A stretch of 64,000 nt of DNA from NCBI GenBank assembly GCA_947311845.1, contig CAMZMU010000040.1, positions 64,050,708 to 64,114,707 on the forward strand, read 5' to 3'. Shown here piece after piece: positions 20,474 through 31,949 of this stretch (position 1 is the stretch's first letter; each line of letters begins with the position of its first letter). The stretch is from Poa pratensis. Its lineage: Eukaryota > Streptophyta > Magnoliopsida > Poales > Poaceae. Below the pieces are notes generated by a model. It did no database searches. It was not told the origin of the DNA and worked only from the letters and a program-made list of their open reading frames with translations. Made by a program: the position numbers and the translations under genes.

Positions 20474-22855
20474 ATGATGGCAGTTCCACCGACCGACATG
20501 GACGGCATGGCGAACGGCGCCGTCGAGTCCTCCGCCGACTCGCTGCCGGCGCAGGCCTCACCGGAGCCCTGGGCCAAAGGCCGCGGGCGCCGCCGGTGGC
20601 GCCGTATCCAGCGGAGCACCGCAAGGAGAAGACTCCCTCTGCCGGCGCTGCTGGCAGCGGCGCGGCCGGTGACGACGCAACGCAGCTCCACAAGCGCCGA
20701 CTGCCCCTCGGCGCAACCGCTCCACCCAAGGGGAAACACGAGGCGGCCGTCGAAGAGGAGAGCTCCATCGCCTCCGCGGAGTCCTGCTTCGTCCCGCTGG
20801 AGCCGGCGCCCGCGATGCTGGAACCGGATCTCGCCCTGCTCATCACCTCCGTCGGCTTCTCGGTCGGCGCGGGAGGCGGCGACTCCGACAACAGCGATGG
20901 CAGGAGCAGCAAGTCGTCCACCGCCACCAGCGCCCCGCGCCACGGCTTCGCGCGAGAGCGGGACAGGCCGCGTGCTCACGTTGCCGCCTCCCTTCCCGGG
21001 AAGAATCACCGGACCGCGTGCGGGCGAGCGGATAGGCCGCTTGCTCATGCCGCCTTCTCCCCCGCTGAGGCCGAGAACTCGCGTTTGAGCGTCGAATCCG
21101 ATCACCAAAGCTCTAATACCGTCAACGGCCGGAAACAGGGTGTCGGCAATGGCGTCCACAACGTTCGTTCTGATGGTGATGAAGGGCAGCCGAGCGAAGA
21201 GGTGCAATCGACGGCTGGGGGTTACTGCATGCAGAATGGGAGTAGTGTGGTGGGCAGATTAGTTCAGGGAAGTGGTGATTCCGGCGATGCCGATGCTGAG
21301 GACGCACTGGATGAGGGGAGTGTTCGGAAGAGTGAGAACGGATTGACGAATTCAGGTGCTGATCCATATGCCGAATCGATCTTATTACTTCAGAGAACGC
21401 ATGAATCTCTTGAGAATGGTATGTCTGAATTCTCACCCAGTCTACTATCTTCATTTACTAATCAATTGCTGAAGAGGTTATACATTCAGATAAATGTGGC
21501 ATGCCAACTACCTGTACGCACCAATGCTTTTGTTAATGCAGTTCATCTTACTACATCTGTAAGAGGTTTAAGATCAATCTGCTATATATTTCCTGATGCT
21601 TGCGGAATACAAGTAATGGCTCGGTTGTCTTGATGTTATTTATTTGGTTTCTGGAAAGAAATGAACTATAGCTGTGATACAATCATCAATTGTTAACCTG
21701 AGATTAGAAATGGTGCTGGTTGTGAAGTCATGTTACTTCTAATTTGGTCGGTATAAGATTATCTGTTTCGGACGTAAATCTATTTCATTTGATAACGCAA
21801 CCTAGGAACACGTCTTCTCTACTACCTCACAAGTCTTATTAGCTTAAAACTTCATTGATCAATTGGTCAAGTTTTCAGTCCTGTGGCTGAACTAGTCAAT
21901 TATGTTTGACATTATGACATTATCGTTTCATCGGAATCGTCACCCTGTTGAAACTTCTATTGTACTGTGACATTTGGTAGGCATTATCGGATGGAGGATC
22001 AGTGAGGATACCGCTCCTTGTAGTACAAAATTAGTTATCTATGGTACTCTTCCCAGTTGTAAGTCAAAATTGGTTGTCTGCTGACCTTGTTTCTAACTTC
22101 TGAGAGGCTTGTCTTGAAAGTCCCAATATGACTTACCTTTTTGATGCTTTGGTTTCAAATTATCGCTGCAGAAACGCTCCTATTTTAACCATTGCTCCTA
22201 TGTATATTGCAGAGATTCAGAATTTTGTGGTGATCGGGAAAGAATCAAGCTCTGGTTTTGATGCAAGCGATGTTGAATGGAGCGACTCGCTCCACCTTGA
22301 GGAACCTGTTGAAGAAGCGATTGAAAAGGAGAAGGATCTTGAGTCAAGGATGGAACAAGCATCAGCATTGATCAAGGAGAAGGATTTAAGAATACGTGAA
22401 CTAGAAGCTCTAAGCCGGACAAGGGCCTGGAGAAGTGCAATACAGAGTACCAGCAACCTGGAGTTGCAACCTGATCTTGATGGATTGCTCCAGGAGAAGA
22501 TGGAAGCAGAGATTCAGTGCATCGTCCTGACAAGAGCTTTTCAAACTCGGACGCCCTTGGCCGTTGACGGAAAAGCTCTCTATGAGGAGCAAAATGTCTG
22601 CTCAGCTACTACAAGCAGCTTGAACTCAAACTTCGTCGTGCCGAGAACCGAGCAGCAGTACTAGGAGAGATGGTAGAGAAGCTGGATGTGCAATGCAAAG
22701 AGCTCTCTGCGAGTTCAGAAATCTTGCAACTACAGTCTAGAGCAAGTACTCTGTCATTGTTCTGTTTCATCCAGTTTATACTGTTGCTTATCGCTATAGG
22801 CACCTTTCTTGTGCGTCTATTGCCGCCATCGTCGACAGAGTTTGTACCTACTTAA
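20474..22855 (+). pseudogene. WIP: WPP-domain-interacting protein (WIP-type KASH protein) gene, decayed
   Basis: WIP proteins anchor in the outer nuclear envelope, bind SUN proteins in the perinuclear space through a short C-terminal KASH tail, and hold WPP-domain/RanGAP partners on the cytoplasmic side. The start is the ATG at 20474 (MMAVPPTDMDGMANG), then KGRGRRRWRRIQR, the conserved basic motif of the family. Exon 1 ends at 21418 (LENG|GT), the intron is 21419-22212 (GT...TTGCAG), and exon 2 opens EIQNFVVIGKE. A coiled coil follows (EKEKDLESRMEQASALIKEK), then a membrane helix (FCFIQFILLLIAIGTFLV) and the tail RLLPPSSTEFVPT, ending in the plant KASH signature VPT. At least four indels break the frame: near 20612, 22415-22460, 22591 and 22622. 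The product would be about 530 aa. The intron is retained, so it is not a processed copy. Confidence 0.8.
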
Positions 22856-23317
22856 GCTTAGAAGTACCAAAAGTCATACCTAGTTAAGCTTTAGAAGAAC
22901 ATGCCAGTCAATCCTTGTTTGTAAACTTGCCTGCACAAGCTTTCTCTTGTTTTTGCCGTGCAATGTTTTCTGTAACATAAACTCTCTGCTTTCTGGTTCT
23001 TGCAAGACGTCATGAACTCATGATGGCACATTTGATGGCTCGGTATTCTCTGGGTAGGTGAAATACAAGCCGGTTTTGAATTTTGACCAAAAGATGACAA
23101 GCAAGATGTTCTCTGAAGTATAGTTGGTTAGACTATAGATGGCTTACAAAAGAGGTGGCATGCAAGAGTTCAGGGGCATGTATTGGGCTAAGGACATTAC
23201 AAAAGACCGACTGTTCAGCTTGTTCAGCACAACCGCACCTTTGTGGTTGTGCTTTGGTTTCGTCTGGGACAAAACCTACACATATGTACATCCTTTCTAC
23301 AACTTATGATCTTGTTC

Positions 23318-26240
23318 TCACAGATTCCTACCGCTAGCTAATTCACAGAGCGAATCAAGGTAAGAGTAGAATCGACGTCGACTGTACTGGAGGAGGCTGC
23401 TATAGTTGCGATCATTCACGCCAACAAAGAGAGCCTCGGTGTCAGGACTGAAGGACATGCCGGCAATCTCACCAAAGAAGTCCAGCTCCTGCTTCCTGTC
23501 ATACCCGCTCCCAACGTCGAAGATGTGGATAAAATCCGCAGGTTCGGCCATCGCGAGGAACTTCCCGTCAGATGTATAGCGGATCGACCTTATGGCTCCA
23601 ATGTTGCCACCCAGAACAGCAACAGACTTTGAGAGGTTACGAGCATCCCAGATCCTGCATGTCTTGTCTTGGTTACCAGTTGCGAATGTTCGGCCATCTG
23701 GGTTCCATGCTGATGCGAACGAATAATCCAAATGACCACGGAACTCATGAATCATCTGTGAGAAACCCACAACGATAAGCTTCTGTAAAACTATGATGTC
23801 AATGATTAAAGTCGATCACTGACGTTGCAGTCAACTTACTTTCCCCGAATTAGCGTCCACCAGAAGACCGTCAGGGTCGTCGCCCACAATAGCAATGATT
23901 TTACCATCGGGGCTCAATGATGTGTGCTGCATGGAAGAAAACAAAGGAGAAAAACATGGTCAGACTTCTCCCTTCATCACCTCATGAAAGACAAAATTGC
24001 TTTGACCAAGTATTCAGTATTGACTTGAATATCAGGATTTAATTAGGAAAACTCCAATACGCAGTGCAGGAAATAATATACTAAATATAGACAAGAGCAA
24101 ATGACGAAGCAGTGGCTTACATTCACTGCCCAGTTGAAACGAAAATGATTGCACATTTGAAATGTTTCCACGTCAAAGTCCCTAAGTCCACAATCATTGT
24201 TTGAAGCCAGGAAATGAACAGAACCACTGCAAAAATAAATTTTTACGTTGTGATTAGTACATTCTCAATTTGCTAGAAACAAAACAAAAAAATGTCCCTA
24301 GAAAAGAAATTACCTAGGTTTCTCAAATATCTCCACACAATTAGTAATGCCATTGTCATCAGGTGTTGACTTGCAACAATAGCTTATTCCTTCACGGTCC
24401 AAATACTACACTTCCTCAGACAATTATTACACTGTAAGTGGCCGTATATGTCACAAATGGAATCTGAGGTTAAATATGAAAAGAGGTTACCTTGCATATT
24501 AGTTCTCCATGAAATCCACCAGCAACCAGCAGGTTATTCTTCACTGCCAATGTGCTAACTTGAGTTTGATAAAAACCCTCATAGAAATTCCCCTGGTGCT
24601 TCTGAAGTCAAAACACATAAACAGGTATGCATTCTCTTAAAACAAAGTATTAAATATACAAACATCTGTAAGAAAATGACAGGTCAAACAAACACTTGGA
24701 AGAGAAAATATGTACCTCACATGGTGCAACGCGTCCTTGAAGATCAATGACTCCGTGCTTCTCAGAAGTCAGAGATGACCAATGAAGTGCAGAAAAGTAT
24801 GACATAAGATAAACATCATGTCTTGTCGTTGCCCATACTAAATTTCTCAACTGCATGAAAGTGATAGAACGAGCTTAATAATTTTGTACGAGTTAAGCAG
24901 GCAATTAATATGATGAGGACATCTGATTGTTGAGTACAACCATACAGACAAGAGATACACAGCCAGTTAGTTATTATAGTTTTCCTATGGAAGAAGACAG
25001 ATGGCACCCTAGTAAGGCATAGAGAATTGCAACCATTCCAAAAGCAAGCAATTTTAAATGGTTGCTCCCGTGAGGACATAAGATACCATAACTGTCACCT
25101 GCCTTTCAGCACTATCATGAAGTGCATACTCACAAGAATGTGTAGACCTTGTTAGTAGCTACTCCCTCCGTTCCAAATTACTTGACTCACATTTGTCTAA
25201 ACTTGGATGTATCTAGACACTAAACAAGTACAGATACATCCAAGTTTGGACAAATGTGAGTCAAGTAATTTGGAACGGAGGGAGTAGTATTCATCTGCCT
25301 TGTCTTAAGTAAATTAAGTTCTCTCTGTTTGTATTCTAAACACTAAACGTCAGAAAAAAGAGCTGCAATAAATTAAGTTCCACAGTACTACAGCAAAAAT
25401 ATAGGCACCCATGGAAGAAAGAACACAATAATAAACATTATCTGAATTAGCATTCCTGAGAATTCCTGCTTGTTTAGCATGAACTGAGAGAGTAACCTAA
25501 TGAAATTACCATACCAGCAGGTATCAATTTCTCACCTGAAAATGAAGAATAGTCGGTTTCACGATCTTGTGTTATGCTCAAACTCGTAGTAGAGCTGGCC
25601 TTTATCCACAGGTGTGCACACCTGCATCAGCATCAAAACATCAAAACTTCCGAAACTAAACAGAAGCAAGTACCGGTCTATCTTATTGTGTAGCAATAGT
25701 ATCATGCCTTCTCCGATGTTCTTCCGGAATTAGGTATGTTTTCAAAGTTCGCATAGTGTTCCAGTCTGCTCTGCCTATACCCCTCCCTTGTGATGTTCGA
25801 CCTTTCCCACTGAATTCCCTGTATGTCCTTCCCTTTCTTGACATCCATGGCTGACGTATCTTCTGAAGTCTTACTAAACTACAAACAACAGAATCCACTT
25901 CCGTCAGACCGAAATAAAACTATTCTGAAACTGTCCCCAGAATCTAGAAACACAGCAAATGCAGGTACTACGTACTAAATTAGAATCTGCATTCTGCAAT
26001 ACAGATTTCTCATACGGCTAATTTTTGTCGAGTTAACCTAGCCGACTGAATCGAAGAGCAACATTTCAGAGCAAGTTAAGAGACGAAACCCCATTCCCAA
26101 AGAACCTATAGCAAGCGGGCGAAACTTACAGATTGGATGTACTCGTCGTCCTCGTAGTCGGAGTCCCCCACCAGGTCGGCGAGCCGGTCCTCCTCATCAT
26201 CGGGGTACAACCCCGCGAGCCCGCCGTCGTGCTGCGACAT
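23318..26240 (-). CDS. WD40-repeat protein, C2A9.03-like (nine coding exons; one base missing in exon 3)
   Basis: A plant transducin/WD40 protein of the family annotated as uncharacterized WD repeat-containing protein C2A9.03-like; a beta-propeller scaffold whose exact role is not established. Coding exons: 26240-26130, 25878-25708, 25621-25536, 24850-24716, 24601-24491, 24405-24314, 24226-24121, 23926-23840, 23755-23318 (stop). Start ATG gives MSQHDGGLAGLYPDDEED, an acidic N-terminus. Blocks in order: WERSNITREGYRQSRLEHY, LRNLVWATTRHDVYLMS, VAGGFHGELICK, HTSLSPDGKIIAIVGDD, GHLDYSFASAWNPDG with CRIWD, IRSIRYTSDGKFLAMAEP, and GEIAGMSFSPDTEALFVGV. With one G restored near 25562 the exons sum to 1338 nt (445 aa) and all phases agree. 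Exon 2 ends in a GC donor (AAG|GCATGA); the others are GT-AG. As read, exon 3 hits a stop after NTRS. It ends tail to tail with the WIP pseudogene, 462 bp away. Confidence 0.85.
25162..25284. mobile_element. Stowaway MITE (123 bp) in a WD40 intron, TSD TA
   Basis: CTCCCTCCGTTCCAAATTAC at the left is mirrored at the right, with TA on both sides (25160-25161 and 25285-25286). It sits in the intron between coding exons 3 and 4. Arms are almost fully complementary around a short loop. Confidence 0.92.
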
Positions 26241-26243
26241 GGC

Positions 26244-26341
26244 CTGCAACAAGAGAGCACCGGGGGCAAACAGCAATTATGAGCCGAACTGAACCAAAAA
26301 TTGCGGGCAAACTTCGAGATTTCCGCTACAAGAAAACTCAC
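26244..26341 (-). other. 5'UTR intron of the WD40 gene
   Basis: Donor GAG|GTGAGTTTTC at 26341 and acceptor TTGCAG|GCCATG at 26244 place a short intron three bases before the start codon. The first, non-coding exon would run from 26342 to about 26440. Confidence 0.65.
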
Positions 26342-26474
26342 CTCTATTACTTCGGCGCTCTGAGGTCGCAGTAGGCTTGAATCGCTGCTGAGCTAGGGTT
26401 TTGAGAGTTTTTTTACAGCAATTTTTTTGGGGTTTCTATGAACAAGAGCAACCAAAACTGCTTTTTTGTTGGCA

Positions 26475-26482
26475 CTTAAATA
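26475..26482 (-). promoter_or_regulatory. Possible TATA box of the WD40 gene
   Basis: TATTTAAG in the context GGTTATTTAAGTG, about 80 bp upstream of an AAACCCTAGC leader motif (26392-26401), spacing typical of plant core promoters. Inference only. Confidence 0.35.
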
Positions 26483-26628
26483 ACCAGGCGAGTTCTGAGA
26501 ACGAGAATGGAGTGCATTTTAGTACATGAACCCTCCAAGAAATAGGAAATACAATAGCCATAAATAGTAGTGTCTCTTGATTTACGAAAACCTGAGTACA
26601 GTAGAGATGCATATAGGAGCCCTACTTA

Positions 26629-28744
26629 GAGCATCTCTAGCAGAGCCCGCAAAATACGGACCCGCAAAACCGTTTTGAGGGTTGCGGAACACGCGTTTTT
26701 TGGCTCGAAACGAGGCGCGGCGGAGCAGAAACCGTAAAGCCGAACCTCAAAACAGAAAACTGTATATGCAAAACATGAAGTAGGCAAGTATGTCAAATTG
26801 TTCACAAATTCGGCTGCACCACCACCAAGACGCCTACACCAAGACATCACCATCACCACCACCACCGCCGGCTGCACCAACACCACCACCGCCGCCGGCT
26901 GCACCACCACCACCACCATTGGCCGCTGCGTCAACACCACCACCACCGCCGGCACCACCACCACCGCTAGCTTTTAGCATCGATTGTTTCCTTCGATGCA
27001 ATATCTCCTTCCTTGCGATGTCATGCCACTCCAAGGTGACTTCATCCATTTCATTTCGGTTCATCATCATGATCTTGTTCTCCTCGGCCAAGAGCTTGGT
27101 CACAGACTTGTTCTCCTCCGCCGAGGCTCTTTTAGCCTCAATCTCGGTCTTGCGCTTCCCTTCTTCACGGAGTAGTTCCCACTTTTCTTTTTTCTCTTGA
27201 GCTTTCTTCTCGGCCAATTGATGATTTGCCTCCAATGTCTTGGCCACCATGGTCTCATTGGATTTCACCATTTCATCAAGCTTCTCTCTCAAACTTTGTG
27301 CCTCAACTTGCTTCGCCACCCTTTCATTGGCTTTCTTGTTGCCTTCGGGCTTGTTCTTGTTCCTCCCACCTTGATCATCATCGGAGTCATCCTCAATACG
27401 TACTTCCCCTTTTTTTGACTCTTGGTCTCTCAACTTCCATTTCTCGCTAAATTGGAGAATCTTCCAACAATGATCAAGGACAAATGGCTTCTTCTTGGAT
27501 GCGGGCATGTCCTTGAACCTTTCTCTTGCAATGCGCTCCTACCAATGGCGAACAATAGCAATGGTTATATATACCAATGGTGAACAATGGTAGAATTTAA
27601 CTCACCCAATCGCCCTCTACGGTACCACTCGGAGGAGCATTCATCACTTGTTGCAAACATCCACTCCACCGGGAACATGTTATTTTGATCACTTCCCAAT
27701 GGCCTTGGAGTGATCGAAAGGTCCGAGTCACCGTTCGGCCATTGCGTGGCATGAGTTGGAAGAACTTGTCCTCCACTCTTTGCCAATACCGATCCTTGGT
27801 TTGATCAACGCCGTGAGTTGCATCGAGAGAAATACTCTCCCAAGCACGGATCAATGTTTGGTCCTCCAAGACTGTGTAATTCGTACCTCTCCGGGAAATT
27901 GTTGCCCCGTCCACCTCCTCGGCCTCGTTGTCTTCTTCGCCTGCACCACCATCAACGCCACCGTCGGCCTCGTTGTAGCCGAAATTGCCGAGCGGAGGGT
28001 TGTTGATCTCAACCGACCCTACCATGTCCATGAAAGATTGCGTGCTGCAATTTGGAAGAACAATTTCTATAGCACCAAGCATAATTTCACAAATAGGCGG
28101 CGGAGGGTGGTTTGTTCATACCTTTCGTTCCCGGCAACATTCGCGGGCGTAGGTTGGGCGCCGGGCACGGGCGCGTTGGCAGCACCGGCGCTGACCCTGA
28201 CCTTCCGCACGGGCGCCCTCTTCTTCGGATTGCCCGCGGCGGTGGGAGTGCCCGCGGCAGCGGCGGTGGTAGCCGCAACCAAGATTTGGGCCGCGCCGGC
28301 GGTGCCCAGTCTTCTCCGCTTCGTCGACGCCAATGGAGCAGCGGTGGAGGCGGAGGTGCCGAGCTCTGCCCGGCCAGCTGGATCTGTCGATGGCGCCGCC
28401 CCGACCGGGATGGTCACCAACGACGGGTCGGAGGAGCTCATGGCAACGATGGGGCAGGGCGCACGATGGCCGGAGTGGGGGAAGAGAAAGCGGTGGCGGC
28501 GGCGGCGGTTCGGAGGCTGAATCTTCCCTCGCGCCAACGATAGAAGAGGATGAGGTTCCGTCTACGGGTCGGGGATGGAAACCTAGCTTTCACGGTTTCG
28601 AGTCCGGATTCACGGGCCCCCTCAAAAACTTTTACGGGTCGGGGAGTTTTGAGGGTACTGTTTTTTGCGTTTTGCGGTTTCGAATCCGTATCCGACGGTT
28701 ATTTTGTGGGTTTGCGCGTTTTGCGGGCTCTGCTAGAGATGCTC
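26629..28744 (-). mobile_element. Complete PIF/Harbinger element with ORF1 only (2.1 kb), TSD TTA
   Basis: The left end GAGCATCTCTAGCAGAGCCC is perfectly mirrored at the right end; TTA flanks both (26626-26628 and 28745-28747). It contains one intact three-exon gene (minus strand) for the Myb/SANT ORF1 protein and no DDE transposase. Perfect ends and an intact ORF suggest recent activity with a transposase supplied in trans. Confidence 0.88.
26834..28441 (-). CDS. PIF/Harbinger ORF1: Myb/SANT-like, NAM-associated protein (487 aa, 3 exons)
   Basis: The DNA-binding partner of the Harbinger transposase: it binds element DNA and helps bring the transposase into the nucleus. Exons are 28441-28122, 28044-27606 and 27538-26834; junctions AAAG|GTATG / TTGCAG|CACGC and GATTGG|GTGAG / GGTAG|GAGCG keep frame (320+439+705 = 1464 nt). 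The start is the ATG at 28441 (MSSSDPSLVTIPVG), then an Ala/Pro-rich part, and a Myb/SANT-like domain at residues about 162-253 (NYTVLEDQTLIRAW ... KDRYWQRVEDKFF ... RTFRSLQGHWEVI). A NAM-associated C-terminal domain follows (ERFKDMPASKKKPFVLDHCW), with a long charged coiled coil (AEKKAQEKKEKWELLREEGK). The Gly-rich tail (about 440-487) comes from imperfect GGTGGT-type repeats. No stop or frameshift. Confidence 0.87.
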
Positions 28745-28766
28745 TTACGTTACTATCACACGTACG

Positions 28767-29633
28767 TACTACGGATGGCAATGGGTACCCGATACCCGCT
28801 AACCCGACGGGTACCCGCACTAAATGGGGAGGGTTTGGTGACGATTTACACCCGCGGGTGTGCTTAGCGGTAAAGATCTAGACCCGGCGGGTCTAGCGGA
28901 TGCGGGTATGGGGCTGCCAAACCCGCACCCGCCAACCCGCAGACCCGACAAAAACATGTGAACCCCACATGTCATCCTCACACCCTCACCTAATCTACTA
29001 CTCCACGCACACAGCACACACTGCCACACCAAAGACCACAGCACACCACGCAGGCACGCACCACAGCACACCACGCAGGCACGCACGCACCACGCACGCG
29101 TCCACGCACATAACACAACACACACCACGCACGCCGCACGCCGCACGCGCTCCGCTCTGCTCTCTCCTTTTCATCTCGATCTCATCCGCCGCCGCCGCAC
29201 ACCTACTCTGCTCTCCTGCAGTCCAACGCCACACACCTGCTCTGCTCGATCTCATATGCCGCGGCCGCCTCGAGCTCCGGCTCCTCGAGCTCTGCCGGCG
29301 CCGCCTCGAGCTCGTCGAGCTATCCCTCGTCCCCCTGCTCCGGCTGCTTGAGCTCTGCCGCCGCCGCCCGAGATCCCCTCGTCCCACTGCTCCGGCTCCT
29401 CGAGCTCTACCGCGGTCGCCTGCCGAGATCCCCTCGTCCCTCTTCTCCGGCTCCTCAAGCTCTGCCGCCGCCGGGTACCCGACGGGTCTCGCAAACCCGG
29501 CGGGTCGCGGGTATGGTGGAGAATGAGACCCTGCGGCGGGTATGGGGGCGGGTGGCGGGGCCGGGGAGAAGGGGCGGGTGCGGGTATGGGGATGCCAAAC
29601 CCGCACCCGAACCGGCGGGTGCCATCCGGAGTA
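28767..29633. mobile_element. hAT-like non-autonomous element (about 870 bp)
   Basis: The left end TACTACGGATGGCAATGGG and the complement of the right end TACTCCGGATGGCACCCG match the cereal hAT class that opens GGATGGCA. Subterminal regions are full of the GGGTACCCG / CCCGCACCCG motif on both strands, probable transposase-binding sites. The middle has CA-rich (28980-29140) and CTCCGGCTCCTCGAGCTCTG-type tandem repeats (29230-29465). I could not settle an 8-bp target duplication. ORFs across it are repeat-derived. Confidence 0.6.
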
Positions 29634-30860
29634 CGTACCCATCCAAGGTAAACTGAAGATTTGAGTCACGGATCTTCGAGATTGACGAAGTTACGATTTA
29701 CACAACAATACCTATACCACATGCCCAAATTGGCCCCGTTTAGAATGTAGGAATTCAAGGCACAAGAGCATGAACACCACCAAATTCAGGGACAAGCAGC
29801 ACAATTTGTAGCCATGATTAATACAAATTTTACTCGGGTCATTCCTGAAAAGAAGACGTGTATGTGTCCTGAAATTTTATTTTTACCACGAATTGATCAA
29901 CAATACACTATTTATGCTAAAAATATATTTTATTAGATTCATATTTCAAAAAGTTCCAAATACATGGTACATTGTTATGACACATAACTCATAGAGTAAC
30001 TCATATATGTTGTTCAAATGCTTAATCTCCAAAGTATTTGCGCACTTTTTTGGTGAACCAATGGAGTAAACAGATCAGTTAAAGTGCCATGTATCCTAGA
30101 TTTTTCGTAGGAATCAAAACCTCAAGAGTACTATTCGATTCAACACAAGAAGAACACAAAAAGTGTAGATAATGAAATGCAACCTTATGGGATAACCAAT
30201 TCAATATAGATATCAAAGGATTATAAATAACCAATTCCTTTGTGCCAATCGGTTTCGTTGGATTCTCTACGAGAATCTTTCATTAAAATACATATGTTTT
30301 TCGTTTATTTCACTCGGAGTTTGGAACTGCTCATGTTCAACCCAATATGAAAAGAGAGAAAAGATAACTCTCTGTAAATTCATGTATTCGAAACATAATG
30401 AAACTAGCAAATGCAGAAATATTTGGTACACGCTGAGGACTTTGCTGTGAATATAGGCATGTCCAAGGGGTTTGCTGAAGTGGCACCAATCTTCCACTAT
30501 GGTGATGCTTATCCATCCACGGCAACGGACAGGTTGCAGCACAGCTGCACAGGCCCCAGGATTCGCGCCAAATGTAACACGGCCCCCGGAATTGGGCTGC
30601 GTTTTTGTCTATTTTTTTTTCTCTCCAGGGACTTATTTTCTCTGATAATACAGTACAATATTGATGGTCCGTTGAGACGTCAGCCTTTTTTCTTCTTGCG
30701 GAGACGTTAGTTTTGTTACGAAACCATGTGATGTGTAAAGCGGTCTCACGGTAGTGTCCATGGGCGTGCGTACGTGCCAGACAAAAATTACGCCACAAGC
30801 AAGCTCGTCGCGTCCCGTTGAATCGTTGATGGCGTAGTGTCCATATCCTTCATACCATAA
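29634..30860. other. Unannotated region
   Basis: AT-rich to about 30400. A slightly more balanced stretch at 30400-30600 is open on both strands (plus: KYLVHAEDFAVNIGMSKGF), but I recognise no domain and no splice structure. No element ends were seen. Confidence 0.35.
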
Positions 30861-31943
30861 GAGCACTCCACTCGGAGCGCCCAAATGGGCGCCCAAACGG
30901 TGTCCGGACAAGCAATTTGGGCGTGTCCGGACAGAAAAATTGTATTGGGTCTGCTCTTCCCCAGTCGCAACCCCCCAATTCTATATGCCCCGGACAATAT
31001 TGGAGTATTTTTTATTCCTTTTTGGTTTAGGCATTATCACAAACAGTTCATGAGCGTGGCTGGTGTGGCGTTGTGGCCGTGCTCTTCGGGCTTGGACGTC
31101 GACGCCGACGCCGGCTCCGCCCCTGGCCCTGGCCGCGCTAGCAGGCAGCAGGCCGGCCGCGCCCACCTGCTGCTTCTTGGCCATGGACGCCATGCTCATG
31201 GCCGGCAAGCTGGGCGTCCAGCCTCATAGGCCGGCGAGCTCATGGCCGACGAGCTCATGACCGACGAGCTGGGCGTCCGGCCTCATAGGCCGGCGAGCTC
31301 ATGGCCGGCAAGCTGGGCGTCCAGCCTTATAGGCCGGCGAGCTCATGGCCGACGAGCTCATGACCGTCGAGCTCATGACCGGCGGAGCATCCGGCGGGAG
31401 GCGCTCTTGGCCTGCTCCTGGACGGGGCACGGGCACGACCTCGACGCGGCCATGCGCGCATGCGGCGCGAGCCGCGGTTCACAAGCACGGGCGCAGCGTG
31501 CTGCTGCTGAGCTCGCCGGGAAAGAGGACGGCAGGAGGAAGAACGCGGCGGCACCACGCCTGCCGGCAGCGGGAGCTGGAGAGGCCGGCGTGCTGCTGCT
31601 GGGCGCTGGCGGCGGCGGAGGCGTGGTGGTAGCCGTGCTCTGCTGGTGTTGCTGCTCTTTGTGGATGGGAGAGAAGATAGGCACGTGGGGTGGGGAGAGG
31701 ATAGAGGAGAGAGAGAGAAGAAAAGACGTGGAGCTCGCTGAGTGGACAAGGCAGATGAATTCTTGTGTCCGGTGCCGCCCAAGGCCTGCCCATTCCAAGG
31801 GCTTGTGGTGGGCGTGCCGGACCGAAAAGTGGGCGGCCCCGGACAAATTTTACTTTTGGGCGGTGCGAGTGGGAGCCAAAAAGTCCCAAACGGACCAAAA
31901 AGTGATTTGGGCGGCCGTTTGGGCGCTCCGAGTGGAGATGCTC
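30861..31943. mobile_element. Harbinger-like non-autonomous element (1083 bp), TSD TAA
   Basis: The left end GAGCACTCCACTCGGAGCGC matches the complement of the right end GAGCATCTCCACTCGGAGCG, flanked by TAA (30858-30860 and 31944-31946). The subterminal motif GTCCGGACA / GGGCGG recurs on both sides. The interior holds a GC-rich minisatellite and no transposase. Long ORFs on both strands lack domains. Confidence 0.75.
31194..31395 (+). repeat. GC-rich minisatellite with 15-bp subunit
   Basis: Imperfect copies of GAGCTCATGGCCGAC alternate with a longer unit holding GCTGGGCGTCCGGCCTCATA. SacI-type GAGCTC palindromes punctuate it. It lies inside the Harbinger-like element. Confidence 0.7.
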
Positions 31944-31949
31944 TAAGAA

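Noticed and set aside
20383..21633. A 416-codon frame as a single-exon gene
   Set aside because: It opens with GTG upstream of the true ATG, is out of frame with the conserved N-terminal motif, and its last 70 codons read through the intron that starts at 21419.
27756..28543. Plus-strand ORFs of 254 and 143 codons
   Set aside because: They are antisense shadows of exons 1 and 2 of the Harbinger ORF1 gene.
28759..29641. 8-bp TSD for the hAT-like element
   Set aside because: CGTAC-like sequences lie on both sides but no exact 8-mer pair could be fixed against the ends.
28820..29669. Several ORFs of 60-220 codons
   Set aside because: They are translations of CA-rich and GC-rich tandem repeats inside a hAT-like element, open on both strands.
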